Shown here piece by piece: positions 1-5,567 of a stretch of 42,085 nt of DNA. Source of the stretch: a virus; IMG/VR virus record IMGVR_UViG_3300034523_000024, positions 1 to 42,085 of that record, one strand, 5' to 3'. The translations under genes and the position numbers were made by a program. The notes beneath the pieces were generated by a model that was not told where the DNA came from, did not search any database, and saw only the letters and a list, made by a program, of their open reading frames with translations. Within the stretch, counting starts at the first letter, position 1, and each line of letters begins with the position of its first letter.

Positions 1-22
1 CAGCAGCGATGATTTCAACCAT
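1..22 (-). CDS. Partial start of XhlA-like protein (repeat copy)
   Basis: The ATG at 20-22 and the next codons (MVEIIAA) duplicate the start of the complete gene at 41622-41870. The fragment exists only because the contig repeats its ends. On a circular map it is the same gene and should not be counted twice. Confidence 0.9.
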
Positions 23-31
23 GCAACCAGC

Positions 32-169
32 TTAGCGGCCCTGTCCGCGCAGAGGTTTCTTGCCGCGGCGGCGTGGTCTGCTGTGTTGACCCATGCCTTG
101 ACTGGTGGTCTTCGGTGGTCCGGGTTGATGCTCAATGCGAGCGGTGCCAGTCTTGCTGCGTACTGCCAT
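32..169 (-). CDS. Small basic protein, 45 residues (left repeat copy)
   Basis: This is a 45-residue open frame from ATG at 167-169 to TAA at 32-34. It is rich in Arg, Lys, Gly and Pro and contains a stretch reading TARIEHQPGPPKTT. I recall small proteins with a similar RIEH-PPKTT core in cyanophages, but no function is known to me. It sits between DUF7936-like and XhlA-like genes, in the stretch leading to lysis. The copy at 41880-42017 differs at two third-codon positions (Ile ATT/ATC, His CAT/CAC) and both changes are silent, which supports a real gene. Confidence 0.7.
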   Translation of the reverse strand: MAVRSKTGTARIEHQPGPPKTTSQGMGQHSRPRRRGKKPLRGQGR

Positions 170-187
170 GGCTGCTATGCTGGTGGT

Positions 188-206
188 CTAGTTTTTCGAG
201 AACTAG
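188..206. other. Small inverted repeat upstream of the 45-residue gene
   Basis: CTAGTT at 188-193 and AACTAG at 201-206 form a 6-bp stem with a 7-base loop. It lies about 20 bases upstream of the 45-residue gene on the minus strand. It could be a weak terminator-like or regulatory hairpin. There is no clear U-tract. The same element recurs at 42036-42054. Confidence 0.35.
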
Positions 207-234
207 GCGATACCGTAGCGGCAGGCTGCGGTGA

Positions 235-259
235 GGCCGGCACCGCGTGAGGACCGGCC
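235..259. other. GC-rich hairpin between DUF7936-like gene and the 45-residue gene
   Basis: GGCCGG at 235-240 pairs with CCGGCC at 254-259 around a 13-base loop, just downstream of the minus-strand gene that ends at 273. No U-tract follows in the minus direction, so it is not a standard intrinsic terminator. The contig's terminal repeat ends inside its left arm, so it may mark where assembly, or possibly packaging, stopped. Confidence 0.45.
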
Positions 260-272
260 ACCTGCCACCCTA

Positions 273-578
273 TTACCAAGGCACACCAGCAGCCTTACTC
301 GGACTGTGCTGTTCGTCGAGCTGGGCTTGCAGTGCCGCCTCGATCTCGGCAACCTTCTCATCGCCACCGAGAGCTTCCTTGACCCAGCCGATCACCAGCT
401 CTTCGGTCAGGTCGGCGTAGGGGATCAAGTTCTCGGGGCGCTCGAATCCGATAGATCCATACGCCGAACTGGCATACGTGCCATCGTTGGCGGCGATGGT
501 GTAGTGACAGACGAAAACGAAACCGTCTGCGGTCTCCCGCTCCAGATTCGCTACGCCCCAAGTAAAGGTGGTAGCCAT
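273..578 (-). CDS. DUF7936-like conserved cyanophage protein
   Basis: This is a 101-residue protein starting at the ATG at 576-578 (MATTFTWGVANLERET). An upstream start would add only six residues without support. The order is a TW-x-(I/V)-xxLER-T-DG start, a beta-rich middle with CHYTIAANDG and SSAYGSIGF, then an acidic helix (LTEELVIGWVKEAL) and a GVPW tail. I recall this layout from a family common in marine cyanophages and usually called a structural or unknown protein. It lies alone on the minus arm between an accessory nuclease block and the lysis genes, and a bulged hairpin sits just upstream at 611-635. Family is fairly sure, function is not. Confidence 0.75.
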   Translation of the reverse strand: MATTFTWGVANLERETADGFVFVCHYTIAANDGTYASSAYGSIGFERPENLIPYADLTEELVIGWVKEALGGDEKVAEIEAALQAQLDEQHSPSKAAGVPW

Positions 579-591
579 GAGAAAAAGGCTT

Positions 592-635
592 GACACTTGT
601 AGAGTAGTGTCCCCGGCGTGTTAGCGCACCCGGGG
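592..635. promoter_or_regulatory. Inverted repeat plus bulged hairpin upstream of DUF7936-like gene
   Basis: GACACT at 592-597 and AGTGTC at 606-611 form an inverted repeat with an 8-base spacer. Next to it, CCCCGG (611-616) pairs with CCGGGG (630-635), C617 is bulged, GTG (618-620) pairs with CAC (627-629), and the loop is TTAGCG. A very similar hairpin, with loop TTGACG, lies upstream of the minus gene that starts at 2887. Its place just before a minus-strand start suggests an operator, an mRNA structure or a processing site. Confidence 0.45.
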
Positions 636-661
636 GATGACCGCCCTACCTGCATAGGCCG

Positions 662-1171
662 ATGCCAAAGTTTAAGCCGCTGCCGACGCTGCAGCGCGTT
701 CAAGAGCTTTTGTCTTACGATCTCAAAACAGGAAAGCTTTATTGGAAGAAGTCTGTAGCGCGTTGGATAAAACCGGCAGATGAAGCCGGAACATACGGAA
801 AACATGCAATCTGCGTGACTATTGACAAAAGAAAATATATGGCGCACAGGATTATATGGCTGATGCAAACAGCGAAAGATCCCTCAGATTTGCTTGTTGA
901 TCACATTGACGGTGACCCACATAACAATCGCCTTGCTAATTTACGCTTGGCCACATCTAGGCAAAATCAGTGTAACCAAAAGACTAGAAGCGACAACACT
1001 TCGGGTTTGAAAGGTGTCTCTTGGTCGGAAGAACGTCAAAAATGGCAAACAGGCATACAAGTAAATGGCAAACGAATTGCCTTGGGTCGATTCAATACAA
1101 AAGAAGAAGCCTACGCTGCCTATTGCGAGGCTGCACGCAGGCTTCATGGTGAGTTTGCTCGGCTTGATTAG
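662..1171 (+). CDS. HNH homing endonuclease with AP2 DNA-binding domain
   Basis: This 169-residue protein has an N-terminal HNH region: AHRIIWLM at 61-68, the VDHIDGD core at 79-85 with D80-H81, then NNRLANLR at 88-95. An AP2-like DNA-binding domain follows at about 113-165 (SGLKGVSW, W128, the ALGRF-TKEEA strand and helix). Such HNH-AP2 enzymes are free-standing mobile nucleases in phages. It runs opposite to the surrounding minus arm and ends tail to tail with a second, diverged HNH-AP2 gene. The local sequence is visibly richer in A and T than its neighbours, which suggests later insertion. Confidence 0.9.
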   Translation: MPKFKPLPTLQRVQELLSYDLKTGKLYWKKSVARWIKPADEAGTYGKHAICVTIDKRKYMAHRIIWLMQTAKDPSDLLVDHIDGDPHNNRLANLRLATSRQNQCNQKTRSDNTSGLKGVSWSEERQKWQTGIQVNGKRIALGRFNTKEEAYAAYCEAARRLHGEFARLD

Positions 1172-1225
1172 AGAAGGTGGTTAGAAGGTCTGGCGATGTT
1201 ATCCGTGGCAAGCAAACTCGCCATG
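1145..1225. repeat. Inverted repeat at convergent ends of two HNH-AP2 genes
   Basis: The 15 bases at 1145-1159 match the reverse complement of 1211-1225 at 14 positions. They encode the shared C-terminal LHGEFA of the two convergent HNH-AP2 genes. The hairpin could act as a bidirectional terminator, and it is also a site for recombination between the two genes. Confidence 0.6.
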
Positions 1226-1699
1226 CAAAGATTCTCGAAGAACTCGCACTGCTGCCGCGCATTCGTCTTTGTCATCAAACGAACCGGCTTTATAAATCTT
1301 GTGTTCATGCCACAGTTGCCCGACCCATTTACGTGTTTGTTTGTGCCAACTCACGCCCTTGATACCCGAAGTGCTGTCCTTTCGGAGTTTAGCGTTTCGA
1401 GTGTTTATCACATGGCTAGCAGCGCGCAAGTTTTCAATGCGATTGTCTAGCGCGTCGTTATTGATGTGGTCTATAAGGTCCGCTGGCTCGTTGCCGTGCA
1501 TTACCCAAATTATGCGATGAACCAAATACCTTTTGTAATTAATTCCAACAGTTAAATACCCGGCGCTATTGACGCAACCCACTTTGGATCCGGCTTTGGC
1601 TTTGCCGCTTTTGGTGATTCGCCAGTACAAATCTCCATTTTTATATTCAAAAAGTTTATGCAGCTCTTCCGTCGGAGGTAGTGATGTTGCTACAGGCAT
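1199..1699 (-). CDS. Second HNH homing endonuclease with AP2 domain
   Basis: This is a 166-residue protein from the ATG at 1697-1699. A further in-frame TTG at 1735 would overlap the preceding gene and is less likely. The HNH core reads LVHRIIWVM, then LIDHINNDALDNRIENLR, followed by an AP2-like domain with SGIKGVSW, the RKWVGQLW strand and a C-terminal helix ending LHGEFACHG. It is a diverged paralogue of the nuclease at 662-1171 in the opposite direction, with 27 bases between their stops. Both are mobile nucleases; the DNA target is not visible. Confidence 0.88.
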   Translation of the reverse strand: MPVATSLPPTEELHKLFEYKNGDLYWRITKSGKAKAGSKVGCVNSAGYLTVGINYKRYLVHRIIWVMHGNEPADLIDHINNDALDNRIENLRAASHVINTRNAKLRKDSTSGIKGVSWHKQTRKWVGQLWHEHKIYKAGSFDDKDECAAAVRVLRESLHGEFACHG

Positions 1700-1713
1700 G
1701 GTATTGGAAGCGA

Positions 1714-1959
1714 CTAAAAGGGTTCGGGCTGCCAAGCTTTGACAAGCTCAGGTAGCCAGTACCGAACGCTTCTGATGGTTGCAAACATCAGCATTGCAGG
1801 TAGCGCAACTGGCACACCGAAAAGAATGAAAAGCCGCCTGACGTACAGGTTCCGCAGCCAAGGCTTGTAGATGGAACGTGGCTTGTGGACCTGCTTAAAC
1901 CCATCCATACAGTCGAGCCAAGGAGCGTCGTCTTTATCGGGAAGGTTGTGTTCAGTCAT
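1714..1959 (-). CDS. Small membrane protein of unknown function
   Basis: This 81-residue protein starts at the ATG at 1957-1959, whose bases overlap the stop of the gene before it. An adjacent in-frame ATG at 1960-1962 is equally possible. It has a charged N-terminal part (MTEHNLPDKDDAPWLD), then a basic stretch (KPWLRNLYVRR) leading into one hydrophobic segment (LFILFGVPVALPAMLMF) and a short tail. The charge pattern suggests a single-pass inner-membrane protein with its N-terminus inside. It is the last of a run of overlapping minus genes. I do not recognise the family. Confidence 0.6.
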   Translation of the reverse strand: MTEHNLPDKDDAPWLDCMDGFKQVHKPRSIYKPWLRNLYVRRLFILFGVPVALPAMLMFATIRSVRYWLPELVKAWQPEPF

Positions 1960-2179
1960 CATCTTCCTCCATTTCCTGAGTGATTCTTGAGTGCCAGTAC
2001 TGCCAGCGCACAAGCGCTGGGATCGCAGTTGGCTGAATTCCCATGTTTTCTAAAAGCAATTCAAACCATTCAGCGACGGCTTCGAGTGTTGCATCAACTT
2101 TTGGATGGCCAGGTGGGTAATCCAAAGCGTCTCCAATCATGCGTTGCAGCTTTGTGTAGTTGCGTTCCTCGTCAGTCAT
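1952..2179 (-). CDS. Hypothetical protein
   Basis: This is a 75-residue acidic protein. The ATG at 2177-2179 lies inside the stop region of the preceding gene, and an overlapping start like this indicates coupled translation. The sequence (MTDEERNYTKLQRMIGD, later AVAEWFELLLENMG and a C-terminal run of Glu/Asp) looks helical and soluble. I do not recognise it. Confidence 0.6.
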   Translation of the reverse strand: MTDEERNYTKLQRMIGDALDYPPGHPKVDATLEAVAEWFELLLENMGIQPTAIPALVRWQYWHSRITQEMEEDDD

Positions 2180-2690
2180 CGAGCTGCTCCAGTGCGCGAC
2201 GAATAATGCAAACTTCAACTGCGTTCAAGCCTGCTCCAGGACCGATATCGGCATCATTTAGGGCAGCAAGAGCCTGCTCCTTCAAGCTCGGCGGCTTGGG
2301 GCGGCGGGCAGCGCGTAGTTCATCAGAAAACTCAGGCTCAATCCAGTGCTTGGCTTTCAGCCACTCACAGCACGCCTCCAGCTCCTGGTCTGCGCCCCAT
2401 TGGGCGGCGCGCTGAGCAAGAAAGCCAAGTTCATCAAGATCGCCTGGTGCGTTGTGTATCCACTCACTACGCCACTGCTGCACCAGCTCTGACGGTGGGG
2501 TGATGACGGAACTCCTAATTTGGAGATTATTAGGAGATGATTTGGAGTTCAGTGCCCAGTCAATACAAAGCTTGGCAAACGTCTTGCAGTAGCCGGGGCG
2601 TCCACGCTTTTGACTGTCCTCTCTGGCTTGCTCGGAGAACTTTTTGAGCAGGTGCGGCGGTGGCACCTTGGAATAGTCTTCGTTTGTCAT
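2172..2690 (-). CDS. Cyanophage-type hypothetical protein with modular C-terminus
   Basis: This 172-residue protein has a basic N-terminal part (KKFSEQAREDSQKRGRPG). A middle module reads PPSELVQQW, then AAQWGADQELEACCEWL, followed by a short module (SLKEQALAALNDADIG, then IIRRALEQL). I recall the middle and last modules from many Synechococcus and Prochlorococcus phage hypotheticals, where they occur in mixed combinations. No catalytic motif is visible. It heads a three-gene overlapping group, 24 bases downstream of the small protein ending at 2714. Confidence 0.7.
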   Translation of the reverse strand: MTNEDYSKVPPPHLLKKFSEQAREDSQKRGRPGYCKTFAKLCIDWALNSKSSPNNLQIRSSVITPPSELVQQWRSEWIHNAPGDLDELGFLAQRAAQWGADQELEACCEWLKAKHWIEPEFSDELRAARRPKPPSLKEQALAALNDADIGPGAGLNAVEVCIIRRALEQLDD

Positions 2691-2713
2691 GGGTGATTAG
2701 TGGTAATGGTTAC

Positions 2714-2887
2714 TCAATTTGGCCAAGCTTCATCAGCTACGGCTCGTAGCTTCTCAATAAAGATTTCCAGCTCTTCGCGGCTCTGGAACTCTTGTGTGTA
2801 AAAACTGTCTTCGTCGTTGGACAGAAAGACCTTTCCGTCTTTAGCCCAAGGCGTGTGGGGCGTAACGCAGTACCATTTTGTGGTCAT
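2714..2887 (-). CDS. Small hypothetical protein
   Basis: This 57-residue protein starts at the ATG at 2885-2887, which has a clear GGAG ribosome-binding site a few bases upstream. That favours it over an upstream in-frame start at 2929. It begins MTTKWYCVTPHTPW and ends in an amphipathic helix (SREELEIFIEKLRAVADEAW). It follows a bulged hairpin at 2911-2937. The function is unknown to me. Confidence 0.65.
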   Translation of the reverse strand: MTTKWYCVTPHTPWAKDGKVFLSNDEDSFYTQEFQSREELEIFIEKLRAVADEAWPN

Positions 2888-2910
2888 GGTCTCCAGGGGA
2901 TCGTGGCCAA

Positions 2911-2937
2911 GGGCAGGGTGTTGACGCACCGCTGCCC
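2911..2937. promoter_or_regulatory. Bulged hairpin upstream of small gene
   Basis: GGGCAG (2911-2916) pairs with CTGCCC (2932-2937) and GGTG (2917-2920) with CACC (2927-2930). G2931 is bulged and the loop is TTGACG. The fold resembles the one at 611-635, and both lie about 25-35 bases before minus-strand starts. No U-tract is seen on either strand, so it is more likely a leader element or processing site than a terminator. Confidence 0.45.
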
Positions 2938-3014
2938 TACCACACTACCACGCAAATCAAGCCCAACTATCCGGAAATTCCAGACAGTTGAGCCAGACAG
3001 ACTTTTGAGTAGGG

Positions 3015-3524
3015 TTACTGGCCCTGGCTGAGGTTAGCTTTCATGTAGAGGTAGATCGCTTCCACCTCTTCTAGGCTTGCGTCATTCTTGAGGAAGTTGG
3101 CACGAGCTGAAATGACCTTGACATTGCCCTTCGTGTAGCCGCCTGCCGGATCAATGCGATCGAGCGTTGGTGCGTTCCAGTTGTCCTTCATCGAGACACG
3201 ACCTTTACCCACGGAAGCAAAAATCGGGATACCCAGAACTGGGCATATTTCTGGGATCTCAATATCCTCTACCGTCAGGTTACATTCCAAACCACGATCC
3301 TTAGCTCGATTGCGTGCGTTGTAAAGCAGCTTCCGCCGTGGATCAATGCGGATGTATTCCTGATTACGGCAGACCTTGCAGCGAGTTGAGCGCTTAATCC
3401 CATTGATGTCAGTACGCGCTTCACCTGCATTTGAATCAGGCCAGAAGGAATCAGGTGCAAGCGCTTGCTCGCACCCAGTACACCAAAGCAGCGTTGGATC
3501 AGGCGATTTTACGGATGCGGGCAT
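3015..3524 (-). CDS. HNH-like (His-Me finger) endonuclease with zinc ribbon
   Basis: This 169-residue protein has four cysteines in two CxxC pairs (C15/C18 and C49/C52), which probably hold zinc. A helical basic stretch follows (YNARNRAKDRGLECNLT). The C-terminal half reads CPVLGIPI, then PTLDRIDPAGGYTKGNV and ISARANFLKNDAS, the pattern of phage His-Me/HNH nucleases that recognise a DR-DP-GY-GN-AN signature. Its ATG overlaps the stop of the tail-fibre gene by one base, so it is probably translated by coupling to that gene. It is likely a mobile nuclease rather than a virion part. Confidence 0.8.
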   Translation of the reverse strand: MPASVKSPDPTLLWCTGCEQALAPDSFWPDSNAGEARTDINGIKRSTRCKVCRNQEYIRIDPRRKLLYNARNRAKDRGLECNLTVEDIEIPEICPVLGIPIFASVGKGRVSMKDNWNAPTLDRIDPAGGYTKGNVKVISARANFLKNDASLEEVEAIYLYMKANLSQGQ

Positions 3525-4765
3525 CAGGTGTAAACGATCTTCAGGTCGCCAGTGGAGGTGCGGTACACATCTCCGTCGACAAGGCCGCCAGTTTTGGCAG
3601 CAGCGTTATCAGCATAAACGGGAGCGTTAGAGAAATTGATTACACGCGTATTCTTGATACGCATCGCCTCGGTTGGTGATGACGCCCCATCCGCAGTAAC
3701 GGAGAACACTAAGCGGCCCGGCATGTCGTTACTACCAGGCGTACCGTCTACCTGGGCGAGTATCCATGCGGCTGACTGGTTAATGTCTACGCCATCATCT
3801 GCCGCAAAATAAATAGCCCCTACGGTATCGCCACTAGAAACAATAGAACCGTTTCTTGTTTTTGCAAGAACAATGGCAGGAGATTCGTCAGCACTATTTT
3901 TGTTTGTAACTGAAAGAAATGCACCCGCACCCGTTCCCTCAACCTGCAAAAGAGGTTGATACGACATGACGGTGCGCGCACTAGACGTGCCAACTAACAA
4001 CCTGCCGGAGCTGTCGATGCGGGCGCGTTCGCTGCCACCATTAAAAAACTGAGTATTAGAAGCAGAGATTTCTAAATTAACGTTTGCGGAAACGGCGTTA
4101 TTAACAGCGTTAAACTTAACGTTGCCAGTAGTATTACCATCTTGAACAAGCAACTTCGCGTCTGACGCAACTTTTACATCAAGGATTGCGCTAGGTGAAG
4201 TAGTGCCAATCCCTAGCGACCCTCCCGAAGTAAGAACAGCTTTAGCGGTTGAAGAGTTATTCGTGTAGAACTTAATCCCGCCGCCTGCGTCTGCGTAAAT
4301 TGCTGCGTCGTCAGACGATGTTCCGGTGACCCAACTATCTGCACAGAAGATCGCTTTCTGAACACCATTGCGATAAGCGCGGAATGCTCCGCCGCCAGTA
4401 GTAGCAGAGTTATCGGCGATCACACCTGCATAGGTGCTACCGCCTTTGACGTGAAGAATATCTCCAGCACTCGAAGTCCCCAAGCCTACTTTCCCGTCTG
4501 AAGTGATGCGCAGGCGTTCGGTGCCTGCAGTCACCACGCCAAACGCATCAGCGCCGGGGCTGTAAATGCCGGTGTTTGGATCCGACTCAAACGCAATCCC
4601 AGGCGCCGCAGCCGTGCCATCAGGCGCACCACGCAGCAGCTCTTCAATGGTGATGCGTTTGTTTTTATTGGCGGCTGATGCCTCGCTGATATCAACGATC
4701 GGCAGGTAGTCACCTGATGCAGGCGTCGTAAGCGCTGTCAGGTCAGAAATCTTACGGTCAGCCAT
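3524..4765 (-). CDS. Tail fibre protein
   Basis: This 413-residue protein opens with KISDLTAL and PASGDYLPIVDISE, a start I know from cyanophage fibre and collar proteins, where it probably attaches to the virion. The body has repeated beta modules of the type LRITSDGKVGLGTSS (near residue 90) and RARIDSSGRLLVGTSS (near 250). The end (GGLVDGDVYRTSTGDLKIVYT) is also typical of cyanophage fibres. It probably contacts the host surface. The region is less GC-rich than its neighbours, as is common for exchangeable fibres. It is last in the tail module and directly followed by an HNH gene. Confidence 0.85.
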   Translation of the reverse strand: MADRKISDLTALTTPASGDYLPIVDISEASAANKNKRITIEELLRGAPDGTAAAPGIAFESDPNTGIYSPGADAFGVVTAGTERLRITSDGKVGLGTSSAGDILHVKGGSTYAGVIADNSATTGGGAFRAYRNGVQKAIFCADSWVTGTSSDDAAIYADAGGGIKFYTNNSSTAKAVLTSGGSLGIGTTSPSAILDVKVASDAKLLVQDGNTTGNVKFNAVNNAVSANVNLEISASNTQFFNGGSERARIDSSGRLLVGTSSARTVMSYQPLLQVEGTGAGAFLSVTNKNSADESPAIVLAKTRNGSIVSSGDTVGAIYFAADDGVDINQSAAWILAQVDGTPGSNDMPGRLVFSVTADGASSPTEAMRIKNTRVINFSNAPVYADNAAAKTGGLVDGDVYRTSTGDLKIVYT

Positions 4766-4790
4766 TGGTGTTCAGTATCGTGCCTTTAGT

Positions 4791-5567
4791 TTAAGACCAG
4801 CCGCCTACATTGGTATTTGCACCTGCTGCACCGATTGGCCGCAGCTTGATGTAGGAGCCTGCATTGGTGGTGAATACAGGCGTTGGACTACTGAATGTCA
4901 CCTGCGGCGTGAAGGTAGTGGCAGAGTTGACGGAGATGGTGCCTTTGGCTTGGATGTTGAAGTAGTCGTAGGGGACGTTGCTAACTGTTAATTGCGTTGC
5001 TGCAGTTGTTGATAGGAAGCCCATTGCGTCTGGCGTCGCTCCGATAGTGCTACCTGGATCCTCGTCCCATGTCACAATGTATTGGTAGTGGAAGTTATTA
5101 GGCGCGTTGCTGCAAGCGAAGCCAATGCTGACACTTACATTTGTGGCATTTGGATCACACTTCAACATCGCCACCATCTCAAACTCATAGACAGTGCTCG
5201 CCAGCAGACTACAGCCAACGCCGAAGATGCTCTGCGCGCTGGTGCTACCAATCAGCGGCAGGTCAGCATTCAACCGGAACAGATGTGATGGCGCAAGCCC
5301 GAGAAATGGGTAGGTGGCATTGCCAACCGTCACCCAGCCATCATTGGCGCCATTGCGCATGTACAACGTCGCCGGTGCGTCCGTATCAACCCACCACATG
5401 TAGGCGTAAGCATCGGTGTCAGCCGTGACACCCGGTGCAGTAGCTAGGCTGTTGTTGGTGGCAAGCGCCATCAGCGCTTCGTTCAAATCACTGCGGAACG
5501 ATGCGCCAGCTTGGTTGCCGATGACAAAGCTGTTCTCAGTAGCTACTGCAGGTGTGTGCTGTGACAT
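4791..5567 (-). CDS. Minor tail / fibre-associated structural protein
   Basis: This 258-residue protein has an N-terminal module reading SFRSDLNEALMALATNNS followed by AYMWWVDTDAPATLYMRNGANDGW. I recall that pattern in many phage structural proteins near fibres. The rest is beta-rich, without catalytic motifs. Its start overlaps the stop of the J-like protein by one base and it precedes the tail fibre, so it probably sits at the tail tip. Confidence 0.72.
   Translation of the reverse strand: MSQHTPAVATENSFVIGNQAGASFRSDLNEALMALATNNSLATAPGVTADTDAYAYMWWVDTDAPATLYMRNGANDGWVTVGNATYPFLGLAPSHLFRLNADLPLIGSTSAQSIFGVGCSLLASTVYEFEMVAMLKCDPNATNVSVSIGFACSNAPNNFHYQYIVTWDEDPGSTIGATPDAMGFLSTTAATQLTVSNVPYDYFNIQAKGTISVNSATTFTPQVTFSSPTPVFTTNAGSYIKLRPIGAAGANTNVGGWS

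Larger units (their letters stand above)
1..237. repeat. Terminal direct repeat, left copy
   Basis: These 237 bases recur at 41849-42085 with two mismatches: A at 128 against G at 41976, and A at 134 against G at 41982. The repeat holds a complete 45-residue gene and the first seven codons of the XhlA-like gene. It stops at base 237, inside the GC-rich hairpin at 235-259. It marks a circular map or true terminal redundancy. The two variants suggest that the ends come from slightly different templates, such as a population, rather than an exact assembly overlap. Confidence 0.95.

Noticed and set aside
188-206. Packaging or cohesive-end site in the repeat
   Set aside because: The inverted repeat is short and nothing else marks a cos or pac site; terminase type is unknown.
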